Positions 10,928-22,084 of a DNA stretch of 64,000 nt are shown one piece after another. The translations under genes and the position numbers were made by a program. The notes under the pieces are model-generated. The model did not search any database. It saw only the letters and a list, made by a program, of their open reading frames with translations, and was not told the DNA's origin. This DNA comes from Rhabdophis nuchalis (Eukaryota > Chordata > Lepidosauria > Squamata > Natricidae). The stretch spans positions 140,821,503 to 140,885,502 of the forward strand of contig CM077645.1 of the NCBI GenBank assembly GCA_039707465.1. The letters are read 5' to 3'. The first letter of the stretch is position 1; the number at the start of each line of letters is the position of its first letter.

Positions 10928-11490
10928 GACAAACAAGTGCATGCATCACAGAACATAAAAATTTGGTAAAAAATTACCTCATGTCTTTATCAACATTTCA
11001 AAATTACAGGACATGATATTGACTTTCAAGGAACTAAATTGATCTCCAAGGCTGAACAGCTGAACAGGAGAATAATCAGAGAAGCCATCGAAATAGAGAA
11101 GCAACCTAACAATATGAACAAACGTGACGACACCTCCCGCCTACCAGACATCTGGAAACCAGCACTGACCAACAGACGAGCCCCACCCTCTACCCAAGCC
11201 GTTGAAATTCAAAATAATGAGAAACATACAAATAAGACCAATCAGCATCAATCTACCAATCGCGATACAGCTGCGCAGCCAATCAACCCACTCACAACAA
11301 CAGTCAGCACTCCACACACACCCCACCAAGATTTAAGGAAGGGCAGCACCTTCGTAACCACAGACCGAAGTCTGAAGATGGCAAGTGAGATCTTGCCAAA
11401 ACATTCCAAAATCAATTTCATGCTTACACAGGAAAACACCCAAATACAACAATACCAACATACCTACACCTGTGAAAATCTACGAAAGCA
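10888..11490 (+). mobile_element. Penelope-like element fragment (GIY-YIG endonuclease and 3' end)
   Basis: One frame starts at 10888 with YKIPCKICPATYIGQTSACI and continues TEHKN, the conserved N-terminal part of the GIY-YIG endonuclease of Penelope-like elements. After a frame change near 11005 it continues as HDIDFQGTK, AEQLNRRIIREAIEIEK and DIWKPALTNRRAP, the usual C-terminal end. The 3' non-coding part (about 11340-11490) includes tacacctgtgaaaatctacg. The same 3' end, at about 85 percent identity by eye, recurs at 59300-59410 directly after a hammerhead repeat. The reverse transcriptase is absent, so this is a truncated dead copy. Confidence 0.8.
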
Positions 11491-11491
11491 A

Positions 11492-11492
<1 letters not shown>

Positions 11493-11524
<32 letters not shown>

Positions 11525-11562
11525 TGTATGTATGTATGTATGCATGCATGTATGTATGTATG
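11493..11562. repeat. (ATGT)n microsatellite
   Basis: About 17 tetranucleotide units with two GCATGC variants. It separates the 3' end of the Penelope-like fragment from the inverted hammerhead repeat. Confidence 0.95.
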
Positions 11563-11600
11563 TTACGTTTTTGAGCTGATCAATAAATAAGTCAGGGAGA

Positions 11601-11643
11601 CTAGGATAGATCTATTTCGAGCTTTTTAGCTCTCATCAGCTAG
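11601..11643 (-). ncRNA. Hammerhead ribozyme, type I, intact core
   Basis: On the minus strand the order is CTAG (stem I), CTGATGA (catalytic core), GAGCT-AAAA-AGCTC (5-bp stem II with tetraloop), GAAA (core), TAG-AT-CTA (stem III), TC (cleavage site), CTAG (stem I partner). Stem III has four pairs if A15.1-U16.1 is counted and only a 2-nt loop, so folding as a dimer is plausible. Every nucleotide required in the hammerhead core is present. Type I hammerheads with very short stem III are known from Penelope-like elements and animal retrozymes. Activity is inferred, not shown. Confidence 0.85.
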
Positions 11644-11932
11644 TCATACCCTTATTGGGATTTGAACCAGGGCTGTATTACATGTTAGGCAAAGACTTAG
11701 CCACTTAAGCCACCAGGTTCTCTTCCTGATCAGCTGAGACAGGAGGATAAGTATATACTTGTGCCACAACACCCTGTTAGGCCCCAATTAAGGGAGGAAA
11801 CATACTGCTCTCCTTTTCTGCCTTTCGGCTCATCACCAGAGACCATCTAGACAGAAAGCCATGAGTTTCGTTGTGTAATTTTTTTATATGTGTGTTACAT
11901 TTTTGAGCTGATCAATAAATAAGTCAGGGAGA

Positions 11933-11971
11933 CTAGGATCTATTTCGAGATTTTTAGCTCTCATCAGCTAG
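11933..11971 (-). ncRNA. Degenerate hammerhead ribozyme copy
   Basis: The same motif order as the intact copies, with CTGATGA and GAAA kept. A 4-nt deletion removes most of stem III (TAGATC then CTAG), and stem II has a mismatch (GAGCT against ATCTC). Probably inactive. Confidence 0.7.
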
Positions 11972-12097
11972 TCATACCCTTACTGGGATTTGAACCAGGG
12001 GGCACAAGTATATACTTATCCTCCTGTCTCAGCTGATCAGGAAGAGAACCTGGTGGCTTAAGTGGCTAAGGCTTTGCCTAACATGTAATACAGCCCC

Positions 12098-12440
12098 AAG
12101 GAGACAACCAACCTAGAACTAAGAAGAAATTTGCTGACAGTTAGAACAATTAATCAATGGAACAACTTGCCTTCAGAAGTTGTGGGTGCTCCAGTATTTT
12201 ACCAAAATAGATTCTCACGAAAGCGACTGACTGTGAAGTCTCCTGGATTGGAGCTGAAAGGCACAAGCAGAAGCAGTATGCTCTGTCCCATAATTGGGTG
12301 CGACAACGTTGTAGACCGGTATCACTGAAAAAACACTGTGATATTGGAGGTTTGAAAGAAAGATTGGGCAACCAGTTTTCTGAAATGATATAGGGTTTCC
12401 TGCTTGAAGACCTCCAAGGTCCATTCCAATTCTATTGTTC
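12098..12440 (+). mobile_element. CR1-type LINE 3' end with a small insertion
   Basis: Blocks shared with other CR1 copies here: aacctagaactaagaag, cagttagaacaattaatc, ggaacaacttgccttcag, and the terminus aaggtccattccaattct. Relative to the copy at 17145-17690, about 130 bases (roughly 12209-12345) are extra and of unknown origin. Confidence 0.75.
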
Positions 12441-12544
12441 TTTATTCTGCTATATTGTACATTGTTCCTTATTCTGCTATACATTTTCAATACAGATTTA
12501 ATGTATTTGAATACAGGTAATCCCCTGGATACAAGGATTTTTTC

Positions 12545-12822
12545 AGCAAATGTGTTCAGAAAGGGCATGCGTGCTCCAGAACCCAAAGACCAACTGACTG
12601 GCATATGCATGCACAACTGCCAACTGGTTTTCATGCATGACAGAGCTTTGGAAACCCAAAGACCAGGTGGCCAGTGCTTCAGCATACGTGAAGACCCCCT
12701 GGCCTGCATGCATGTGTGCCTCAGAAACCAGAACAGCAGCTGGTGACAGCACGCATACCCACAGAGAGGGCTCGGCGTGCCACCTCTGGCACATGTGCCA
12801 TAAGTTTGCCATCACAGCTTTA
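12545..12822 (+). mobile_element. hAT non-autonomous transposon fragment
   Basis: The right end ggcgtgccacctctggcaca followed by aagtttgccatcacag matches the right end of the complete 445-bp element at 47514-47958 (cgtgccacctgtggcac, then ggttcgccaccacag). The left terminus is eroded and no target duplication can be read. Confidence 0.6.
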
Positions 12823-15800
12823 GACAAAATATTTATTACTATCACAGAAACTCTCCCCAATAATAACAATTATTTGATAATTGTTTTAGGATAATATATA
12901 ATTCACATTTGTCATGATGATACTCATCAATTTGGTTTAATTGTCAATTTTTATGTTTTTGTTAGCATCTTTGTCTTCTAATTCATAATCTTAAAACCTT
13001 CTAATGTAGCAAGGTTTTTTTAATTTTCCTTTTTTCAATTCCTTTCAAAGGATCTTCCAAAACCAAGGCCGAGTTATCTGAAAATATCCTTAACGCATTC
13101 ATTATTTTCAAGATCAGTGAAGATCAGCTAATCTACTGTGAGTTAAAAAGATAAAAACAGAATACTAGAAACAACCTGGGAAATAGCACAATAATGAAGA
13201 TAAAAATCAGCAACTGCACTAACTCATCACAATAAAAGAAGCAACAGAATATTAAAGTTGCAAGAAGTTGAAAATTGATTCACAATACACAGACTCCTCC
13301 ACTGATGACTACAATGGTACATAAATAAATTTTAAGGAGAAAACAACATTTCTGGTAACCCCTAAAGTAGTTGGATTTCTTAGAATCTAATTCCCCAGGG
13401 ATTTCTTTTCAAATGAGTTCAGGCATGTATTTATGTAAATACATAATTCTAACTGTACTGGTTGGAACGGGATCCAGAACCCATCACCGCTGATATATGC
13501 CTAATATATATGCTCTAAGGAAAATACATTTTCCTTAAAACAATTAAGAACATGTGCCAAATTACTTGCTGTGAATTCTTTGTATGTAGTGAAGCAAAGA
13601 CTGGTAAGCTATGCAAACTAATAAAGAGAAAAATAAATGACATATCTACACAAGCTACTTTCTTTTCTATTATTTTATTATTTTATCCCTCTCTCTTATT
13701 GAAGGGGTGGGGGAAAGCATTTCTACGAAAGATGGAATAGAATTCTAAAAGAAAAAAAAATGTAATCTTTTAATGTAACTTTCTACTTTCTTTTTCTTTT
13801 TCTTTTTTGCTCCCAAGGAAGATCAGACATTTAGATCTCTCAAACCGGATTTATTTTAGACATAGCTGGCCCCAAAGTGCTACTTTAATTAAGTATCAAA
13901 TATTCAACATTGCCAGGGAGAGACAAAAAGAGATTAATTCTGGAATATCCTGGAATATTTGGAAAAATTGAGGACTACTATGTAAATGTAGATCACCTAT
14001 TTTACAGGAAATAAACACAGAGACACATTAGAATATCGTTGTTTCAAAGATACATTGGTTACAGCAGCAGACTAATGAGGCCTATAATTTATGTCTCCTT
14101 CATCTAACCTTTTGTTTATTTTGCTGTCATAATTTATTGGCTAATTGCTTCAAAAACTGAGCTGAACAGTTTGAACCCTGTCCTGTTTATTTACACATAT
14201 GAGTAAATTCCTGGCGATTGGTTTAATCATAAGCAGGAAAGGTTTTTATCATTCCTTCTGAACATGCCTTTTCCTTTGTCCAATATTATGTAATGTTTGA
14301 AATTTGGCATAAACAGAAGAGAAGCCAGGGACCAGATCGGATTGGGCAATCTGTGACTCACTCCTTAAGCAATTGGGCCAGTCTCCCAAAATAATTCTGT
14401 AGACTGTGTACACCACTAAAATAATGACTGCTGATGACTTCAGAAGGGAGAAATCTTTCCCATTTTTTCCACTTTTAAAAAATCAGTGTATTTGTTTTGT
14501 CTGATTTCTACTTCAGATTGTATGCATTTTATGAACATTTTTGTTAGAATTTCTATGCCTCTTGTTGTTATTTAATGATTCACTTTTTTTCAGAAACAAT
14601 TGCCTAGCTATAATGACTTTCTTTATACTGTCTTCCCTGATGCCTTTATTTGGCAGGAATTTTCCCTAAACATACACATTATTGCACATTTTCTCAAACA
14701 TACACATTTTAGTGCATTATAGAGCTCTACCACAAATTTTGATTTTCCATCAGTCTGGCAAGTGCATACACACATGTATACCCTCCATTTTGACTGAATA
14801 GTGAAACAAATTAAGCTCTTTGTCCATCAGACAGTAACTACCCCTGGAATATACAGTTGTAGTATAAAGAAGAAAAGAAAGAGGTTCGATATCCCAGAAA
14901 ACTATTTCTGATATTTTTACTCATTTATTTCTGGCATCACCATCTTTTAATGTTCTGTGTTGCACTATTTTTGTTTTACCTTCAAGCAAACTAGCTGTCT
15001 CCTGAATAGAATAGCTTCGTTCTATTATAGAAAACTTGCATGAATTAATCAGACAATGAAAGATTTAAGCAGTGGTACCCATGCCCATTACTGAGGGCAA
15101 AGACCCATTCTTCTTGATGTCATAATGGGAATTATTGCTCCCCTGCTCCTGCCAATGGGAGAGCACGCACATGATCAATTTTATTGATATTAAACAAAGT
15201 TATCTCTCTATAATAGTAAATTTTATATACAAGGCAATTTTATATTCCCCTTACAATTCTCACTAATAATTTATAAGCATAGTAACTCTTTTCTCACTAT
15301 CCTGCTTGCCCCTGAAAGCCAACAGTGTTCTATTTTAAAGTAATATGCCAATAGCCAAGAATTATACTCCAGAAATAAGAGATCTAATTGAGTATATCGT
15401 TCTGGACAAAATGTATCTGCCACCGATAAAATGAGAAACTGCTACTATAAAGAAGGGAAGGTTAGCAATGCAATCTTCATTGGTTGCACAGGAGGAGATT
15501 TGCTGAACTCCAAAGGCAGAGGTCCCTATGGAAGAAGATGAGTGGCAACAATTCAATTTAGTCTGTATCTCTGCACAGACTCTCTAACTCCCTGTGGTTT
15601 TTTCTGATTCAAAAGTTCAACATTAAACTGGAACAAAAGGAGACAATATCTGAAAAGCAAGATGGAATGGGATGAGATTTTTTGTATTAGCATTTGTGAA
15701 TGCCCTTCTTTCCAATACATGGCAGATTCCTATAACACAGATTGTATTTTCCTGTTACTGCAAATGGTGGGAGTACAAGGCTTAGACAGTATGGGTGTTT

Positions 15801-16719
15801 AGTGCTTACTGTTATACTATCCAATGACTATAATTGAGTTGTCTTCATTGGAGTCACAACTAATTGTCTTAAGAAGTGGTCCTTATCCTAGTTGTCTTAT
15901 ATCAGAAAAGGGGCTGTCACAGAAACAAGCTTGGAATAGCACAATAATAAGAAACTTTCATTAGCTTCATTTATAAAATGACTGTAATATAAAAAAATTG
16001 CTGAGGAAACTGGCAATGTAGTAGTAACCAGTAAGTGCAAGGAGCACCCAAATTCCTGTTCTGCATGTATCCAGTCATATAGCAAGAAAGAGGTTACTTC
16101 ATTGTGTTTTATACAGGCCAATTCTCAATACAAGGTGAGTATACTTTGAGTTAATTGCATTTCATTTTTAACATTTCTTCATTCACAAAATTAAATTCAT
16201 CACATAGTATCCTGCTATGTGAATGTGTGCATAAATGTATACATAATATTTTTCCAGCATATCAGTCAATAATAGTTCCCCCATTTGCTACATTTCTATT
16301 TATGGAGGTTAATGGTGAATAACTTATTTAAATGCTAATCATCATAAGTATTTTTTTAAGTAGCAGAATAATTCTAAATACATATTTATGGAAATATTTA
16401 CCTATTATGATTTTTTTTTAAATTCTTAAAAAATGTTACTTTAGGAGAAATTTTGCCATCTCTGCTCATCCCTAATATATCTGAATATATGTGAAGCTTT
16501 CCTTACCATACAGAAGATAACAAAAGCTCAGGGTCATTTGAGGAAAAGCAGTAGAACCACATAATTAGGATAAGGTTGATATTTGCCCAATGCATTTCCA
16601 TCATCACTGGCCACTAGAAATGATTGGCATGCTATGATTTTCTTCTTTCCTGTATCACTCATCCTTCTGGTTACATTTGTTTATATTCTAACTCTAGAAA
16701 AAAGTTCTCCCCCTCCCCA

Positions 16720-16720
<1 letters not shown>
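12823..16720. other. Long unremarkable stretch
   Basis: Nearly 4 kb, AT-rich, with no recognised gene, RNA or repeat family on either strand. All frames are short and have no recognisable motif. It reads as single-copy intergenic or intronic DNA. Confidence 0.5.
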
Positions 16721-16722
<2 letters not shown>

Positions 16723-16812
<90 letters not shown>

Positions 16813-16854
16813 CCTCCCTCCCTCCCCCTCCCTCCCTCCCTTCCTCCCCCCCTT
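16723..16854. repeat. (CT)n then (CCCT)n microsatellite
   Basis: About 85 bases of perfect CT dinucleotide, passing into CCCT/CCTT units. It produces artefactual Leu-Ser and Arg-Glu frames on opposite strands. Confidence 0.95.
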
Positions 16855-17144
16855 TCTCTCCTGCCCTAGATACACAAAACAAAGTAGATAACAAATAGTT
16901 GCAATAATTGCTTCCAAGAGGTGTCAATGGCAGTTCTCCACTTATGCTTTTTGAGCTCCATAATGGGTTCTCTGTTGTTGGACTAGGACCAAGCACATTT
17001 TTTGAAGGAATGTTACTTTGAACTTCAAGTCAGGCTTCAAGTCAGGCGATCACTTGACTTTCATTTCTAATGTGGATTAACCATGCTGTTGGTCTCAGGG
17101 GTTGCAACAGAGAAGAGGGAGTCAGACGTTACGATAGCAGTGGG

Positions 17145-17690
17145 ATGGAATCAAGAGCACATGAAGTATTAATACTATTCTATAATGCCTTGGTAAGACC
17201 ACTGCATCTAGTTTTGGTCGCCATGATATAAAAAAGATTTTGAGACTGTAGAAAAAGTGCAGAGAAGAGCAACAAAGATGATTAGGGGACAGGAGGTTAA
17301 AACATACAAAGAATGGTTGCAGGAATTGGGTATGTCTAGTTTAATAAAAAGAAGGACTGGGAGTGATAACAGTGTTCCAAAATTTAAGGGGCTGTCACAA
17401 AGAAAAGCAGGTCAACCTATTCTTCAAAGTACCTGAGAAAAGGACAAGACGCAATGGATAGAAACTAATCAAGGAGAGAAGCAACCTAGAACTAAAATAA
17501 ATTTCCTGACTGTTAGAACAATTAATCAGTGGAACAACTTGCCTCCAGAAGTTGTGAATGCTCCAACACTGAAAGTTTTTAAGAAGAGATCAAACAGCCA
17601 TTTATCTGAAATGATATAGGGTTTCCTGCGTAAGCAGGGGATTGAGCTAGAAGACCTCCAAGGTCCCTTCCAACTCTGTCATTCTAACTG
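17145..17690 (+). mobile_element. CR1-type LINE 3' fragment
   Basis: The longest uninterrupted CR1 3' segment here. Blocks: actattctataatgccttgg and accactgcatctagttttgg (YKALVRPHLEYC-type region), gaagagcaacaaagatgatt, cagtgttccaaaatttaagg, ccagaagttgtgaatgctcc, and the end aaggtcccttccaactctgt then cattctaac. Multiple stops and indels. It serves as the reference for seeing insertions in the other CR1 copies. Confidence 0.8.
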
Positions 17691-18434
17691 CTAAAAAGAG
17701 CTTCTGGGGATGTACAACACATGCCTAGGAGCCCGCTTTCAGACTGAAACAACCAACTAAAGCAAAAATTTACAAAGCACAACATATCCTTGAAGCCTTG
17801 AATAAGTCTACTGCCGCAATTATGATAGAAGTCACTCATTCTGCTATATAAAAGTCAGGGACCTGAGCTTACACAAAATAAGAATGAATGCCATCAAGGC
17901 TAAAGACATTTGCTATCCCATTCCCTACAGAAGGAGACTTTAAAAGAGTCCATCAATATTTTATTTGCTCCATTTGCAGTGGAGCAGTATCCTCCATGTG
18001 GCAATCTGGTGTGAGTGATGTGTGACACTATGTTGCTCACAAAGTGTTGTTTTGAAACTCTGCTAATTGTTAGGACCAGCCCTAGTTTCTGCTCACTTCA
18101 TTACTTCTGTTAGCAAAATAGTTTGAGCCAGAACTGGAGATTCACAGCTTATCTTGGAGTAATATATACTGTACAGTGATATATATAATTGTTTCCACAA
18201 CACCCTGTTAAGGCCCCAATTAAGGGAGGAAGAACACTGCTTTTCCTTTTCTGCCTTTTGGCTCATCACCAGAGACAATCTAGACAGAAAGCCAAGAATT
18301 CCGTGTGTGAATTTTTTATGTGTATTACGTTTTTGAGCTGATGTGTGTTACGTTTTTGGGCCTTAACAGGGTGTTGTGGAAACTATTATATATAACTATC
18401 CTCCTGTCTCAGCTGACAAGAACAGAACCTAGCT

Positions 18435-18489
18435 GGCTTAATGGCAAGGCTCTCGCCTGGCATGTAATACAGCCCTGGTTCAAATCCCA
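18435..18489 (+). promoter_or_regulatory. tRNA-like Pol III internal promoter (A and B boxes)
   Basis: The A-box-like tggcttaatgg and the B-box-like ggttcaaatccc are spaced as in a tRNA gene. They lie just upstream of the hammerhead at 18503. Equivalent boxes are seen at about 52801/52847 and 57748/57787. No foldable tRNA with intact acceptor stem is apparent, so this is a SINE promoter and not a tRNA gene. Confidence 0.65.
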
Positions 18490-18502
18490 GTAAAGGGTAT
18501 GG

Positions 18503-18545
18503 CTAGCTGATGAGAGCTAATAAGCTCGAAATAGATCTATCCTAG
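18503..18545 (+). ncRNA. Hammerhead ribozyme, type I, intact core
   Basis: Plus strand: stem I CTAG (18503-18506), core CTGATGA, stem II GAGCT-AATA-AGCTC, core GAAA, stem III TAG-AT-CTA with A15.1-U16.1 pairing, cleavage after C at 18541, and the stem I partner CTAG (18542-18545). The flanking GG and TC can extend stem I to six pairs. It starts 14 nt after the B box of the tRNA-like promoter. The only difference from the copy on the minus strand at 11601-11643 is one base in the stem II loop, as expected for selection on the paired and core positions. Confidence 0.88.
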
Positions 18546-18889
18546 TCTCCCTGACTTATTTATTGATCAGCTCAAAAATGTAACACACACACACACATAT
18601 ATATTTATATACAGTATATATATATATTACTAATAAAAGTTTTTTTTTCTCAGAGAATCAAAGGTACATGCAATAACTTCCCAAGCAGGATTTAAAAATA
18701 AAGTAAAATACAGCAATTGTGTATTCAGTTGACTTTATTTACCAATCTCTTCTTCATATTTAGTTAAAAGAGACACATGACACATGTGGAATGATAATAA
18801 TCATTCTCACAAAAGAAAAAAAATGTGCACAAATTGTCCAGCCACAATGTCTGGACTTGAATTTAAATCTTTCCTGAATTATATAAATA

Positions 18890-19265
18890 CAGTTAGTCCT
18901 TGACTTACAACAGTTCATTTAGTGACCGTTCAAAGTTACAACAGCATTGAAAAAAGTGACTTATGCCTATTTTTCACAGTTACAACCTATGCAGCATCCC
19001 CATGATCATGTGATCAAAATCCAGATGCTTGGCAATTGATTCATATTTATGATTATTGCTCTGTCCCAAGATCATGTGATCCTTTTTTGCAACCCACTAA
19101 CAAGCAAAGTCAATGAGGAGACCAGATTACTAACTTATCAATTGCAATGATTCACTTAACAACTGAGGCAGGAAGAGTAAAATGGGACAAAACTCACTTA
19201 ACAAATGTCTCACTGAACAACATAAATTCTGCCCTCAATTGTGGTCATAAATTGAGAACTACCTG
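18890..19265. mobile_element. TIR DNA transposon (MITE), TA target
   Basis: The left end cagttagtccttgacttaca and the right end gtcataaattgagaactacc then tg are imperfect inverted repeats of about 22 bp. TA flanks both ends (18888-18889 and 19266-19267). Internal phrases such as catgatcatgtgatcaaaat recur in inverted form (ccaagatcatgtgatcc), so the whole element is semi-palindromic. No coding sequence. A diverged relative may lie at about 27785-28205. Confidence 0.6.
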
Positions 19266-21605
19266 TATATTGATGTTCTTTGTCTGTTCTTTTATGTACT
19301 GATCATGTAATACTTTGCCTTGCAATGTCTCTTTTCTATTCTTCATTTGATCTTTTTTGTAGGCTGCTTTGGTCTTTCTGCTACTTGGTAAGCCTTCAAG
19401 TGAACTCGCAAAAACATCACCATGACTTTTTATCGAGTTGACATAGAGATGTGTGAATTACAAACATTCCTGTGGTCAGTGGGAAATTCCAAGCTGGCCT
19501 GTAATGCGCATGGATAGATTCAATTATGATGCTAATTGGCTAACGTGATTTATTACCAGGCATAGGGGAGGGGGATACAGGGGTAAAGTGCAGACACCAT
19601 TAGATGAATTGCAGTTTTAGCTGCAATGAAGAAACGCCAGGATGTTAATCGTAATAAATGATTGGATTTCTTTTGAACCTTGTCTCGAGGCTTGTACATT
19701 TGTTAGTTTTCTTCTGGGATCTTCACAATATGCTTTTGTTTTCTAGATCTTCAATTTCTTGTCTTTCATCCATTCTACATTGCTTGGATCTGATTTTAGC
19801 ATGCTGATCTTATTTTCCAGCCTGAATTTTTATTTTGATGGTGCGTTTTTCAATTTCTTTTTTTTGATGACTTTTTATCCAAGGTATTTAGTTATTATTT
19901 TAACTGTGCTATACATTGGTGGGTTTGTTTCTTGCATTGGGCTGATTCTTATATTTGATATTCAGTATTGGAATCCTTTAATACTTGTGCAAGTGTTTCT
20001 TTTTTGCAAGCTTCGGTGCAGGCAATTTTATTGTCAACCCTGAAGCTGACTTGACTGAAGCCATCTTGGAGCTTCGGTGTTGCCATGCTAGAGCAAAGGA
20101 TAGGGAGTGGGGATTAAAAATTGCTGGGGTTGTGTAGTCAAAATAAAATACTTTCCCTTGGGAACCCAAATGTTCTCACACCTGGCCGAAGGAAGGAAAA
20201 GTGATGTCACCAGACCTGCAGATGCTGCCATAATTAGGCTTGAGGGTAAAACATTTGCTTTTGATTTGGTGAAAATCAAGGGGCCTCTCAGTTGGTTTTC
20301 ACCAGATATGTGCCAATTTGATATTTCCAATAAAGCTATTTTTTGAGGAATTCACCTGCCTCTAAGTTTTTGTTTGCAATGGATCTATTACTTTGAACCC
20401 TGATACTTATTCTGTTGTTTTATTGCTGTTCTAGATGCTCAGTTATTCTTTATTTCAATTCCTTGATCTATATGATTCAGTGAATACACATGAATGAATA
20501 AATAAATAGACATGAATGAATAAATAAATTGTGTTCTTGTTGTGATCCATTTCATTTGAGCATGCTAGTGTTAATTCAGCAGGTTATGGTTGTTTTGATT
20601 AGATGGGGATTTAGATGTTTACTTATAATTTAGGGATAATATAATCAAGAGCCATTTCATGAGTCTGGGTGTATCATGGGAGGATTTTTAATATAACAAA
20701 TATATCTTATAAAGTGGATATACATGCCATCTAAGGCAAAGGTCTTGGAAGATTGCTGATTCTCCAAGACGTTTTTAAAAGAGTGCAGGATCAAAACTAT
20801 ACATATCTTGGGGAAAATGCTACACCCAAGAACAGGTTTGATGAGAGAGAAGGCATAATTTTTGTGCCGTCAGATCTACTGTTTAATAGATGGGACTAAA
20901 AACATCCAACCTTGTCAAATTTTACCCAACAGGTAGAAACAATTGGAGTGAATAAATTCTTCAAATTCCAAGCTCTCTACCTTGATCAATCATAACATTA
21001 CCTGCCTTGTCACACTTCAACCAGAAATACTGTATGGGTAAAACAAAGAAAAGGCTAACAATTACTTTCCTACTTTTACAATATGCATTATAACCTTTCC
21101 ACAGCTGTTTCCACAAAAGCAAATTGGTATTTGTAGGGATTTCTTTAAAAAAAATTAATTAGGACCCAAATTAGTTAGCATGATGGATGTCAGCAATTAT
21201 TCTCTAATAAACACACAGAAGAGGGAGGAGGGAAGGAAAGAAGAAAAAGAGAATTTTTTTCTATCTATTTACATGTTAATGAGATTTGAACTGTTAATGA
21301 ATGAAGCAAATTTACTAATTACCTTGGTAAGTATCAAAACTAAAAGTGAACTTTGTTAGATGAATTAATATTTGTTGCTCATTAGTGTGCCCTAATTGCT
21401 GAAAATAATGAATGTTTTATCAAACCCACAAAAAATAAATTATTAGCATTTATATTTTCTGTGCTCTGAAAAACATCGTTAATGATAAATGATGGAAGGC
21501 ATGTGACTCACTGACCTTCCAGATAAGTTTCTCTGCTGTAAGAGAATCTGAATAATCAGATTATTAGAAAATGCTGATCACTCTTTGAAGACTTAAAACA
21601 TAGGT
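19266..21605. other. Mostly unrecognised; possible solo LTR
   Basis: No gene recognised. Around 20160-20405 a segment has features of a long terminal repeat 3' half: tggccgaaggaaggaaaagt, an aataaagct polyadenylation signal near 20331 and a T/G-rich tail. No TG...CA ends or target duplication could be fixed, so this stays a suggestion. The rest is ordinary AT-rich DNA. Confidence 0.3.
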
Positions 21606-21707
21606 AAGAAGAAATGTTGCAATGTCTGGCTGTGAAAGTTGGACCATAAGAAAGGCTGAGTGCCAAAGAATTGAGGCCTTTGACTATGGAGAAGACTGCT
21701 GTGAGTC

Positions 21708-21982
21708 CAGGCATGGGTTCTGGCTACCACTACTGCCGTTTCACTCAGGGACGCATCGTGCATGGTTGCTAGATGTGCGCTGCACACGGATGTGCAGTTG
21801 CAACAAAAATTGCTCTGCACATGCTCAGAAGGCAAAAACAAGATGGCAACGCCTAAGGTACCACTGAGAGAACTGGTTTAGGGGCATGGCAGGTCCGGGT
21901 TGCTGCCAGTTCCAAAGACCCATGCCGCCAAGTTACTACCAGTTCACCTGAACCAGTCCGAACCAAAAAGAACGCACCTCTG
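21708..21982. mobile_element. hAT non-autonomous transposon, 275 bp, in Bov-B
   Basis: Ends caggcatgggttctg and aagaacgcacctctg form terminal inverted repeats. The 8-bp flanks tgtgagtc (21700-21707) and tgcgagtc (21983-21990) match at 7 of 8 and the host Bov-B reading resumes exactly after the second flank. Internal sequence is related to the element at 61552-61825. No transposase. Confidence 0.8.
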
Positions 21983-22084
21983 TGCGAGTCCCTTGGACTG
22001 CAAGGCAGTCAAACTGGCCAGTCCTAGAGGAGATCAACCCTGACTGCTTTTTAGAAGGCCAAATCCTGAAAATGAAACTCAAAT

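Larger units (their letters stand above)
11563..12098 (-). mobile_element. Hammerhead/tRNA-derived repeat, inverted cluster
   Basis: On the minus strand 11563-11880 holds one unit: the linker (cataggcttt-type block with tctgtctagatggtctctg), the tRNA-like A box and B box, and a hammerhead core (separate entry). A second partial minus unit occupies 11886-12002. At 12003-12098 the orientation flips: the tRNA-like part appears on the plus strand, matching the reverse complement of about 11672-11765 almost exactly. The result is two arms of roughly 90 bp with a spacer of about 240 bp. The tRNA-like region has the B-box-like ggttcaaatccca and A-box-like tggcttaagtgg. Confidence 0.8.
18196..18600 (+). 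mobile_element. Hammerhead/tRNA-derived repeat with an inverted partner
   Basis: From 18196 to about 18340 the linker and 3' end of the repeat lie on the minus strand (ccacaacaccctgttaaggc ...). From 18357 to 18590 a nearly complete unit lies on the plus strand: ggccttaacagggtgttgtg, A-box-like tggcttaatgg at 18435-18445, B-box-like ggttcaaatccca at 18477-18489, the hammerhead, and the 3' end ttattgatcagctcaaaaat followed by (CA)n. The two orientations share about 23 bp of inverted sequence at their junction side. This is the second inverted pair of this family in the window. Confidence 0.8.

Noticed and set aside
11039..11590. 183-residue plus-strand frame as a host gene
   Set aside because: The first third is Penelope-like endonuclease; the end is microsatellite-coded (CMYV repeats).
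16583..16996. Leu-Ser and Arg-Glu repeat frames on both strands
   Set aside because: Artefacts of the (CT)n array.
18435..18510. Functional tRNA gene
   Set aside because: A and B boxes are present but no intact cloverleaf or acceptor stem is visible, and the unit repeats elsewhere as a SINE.
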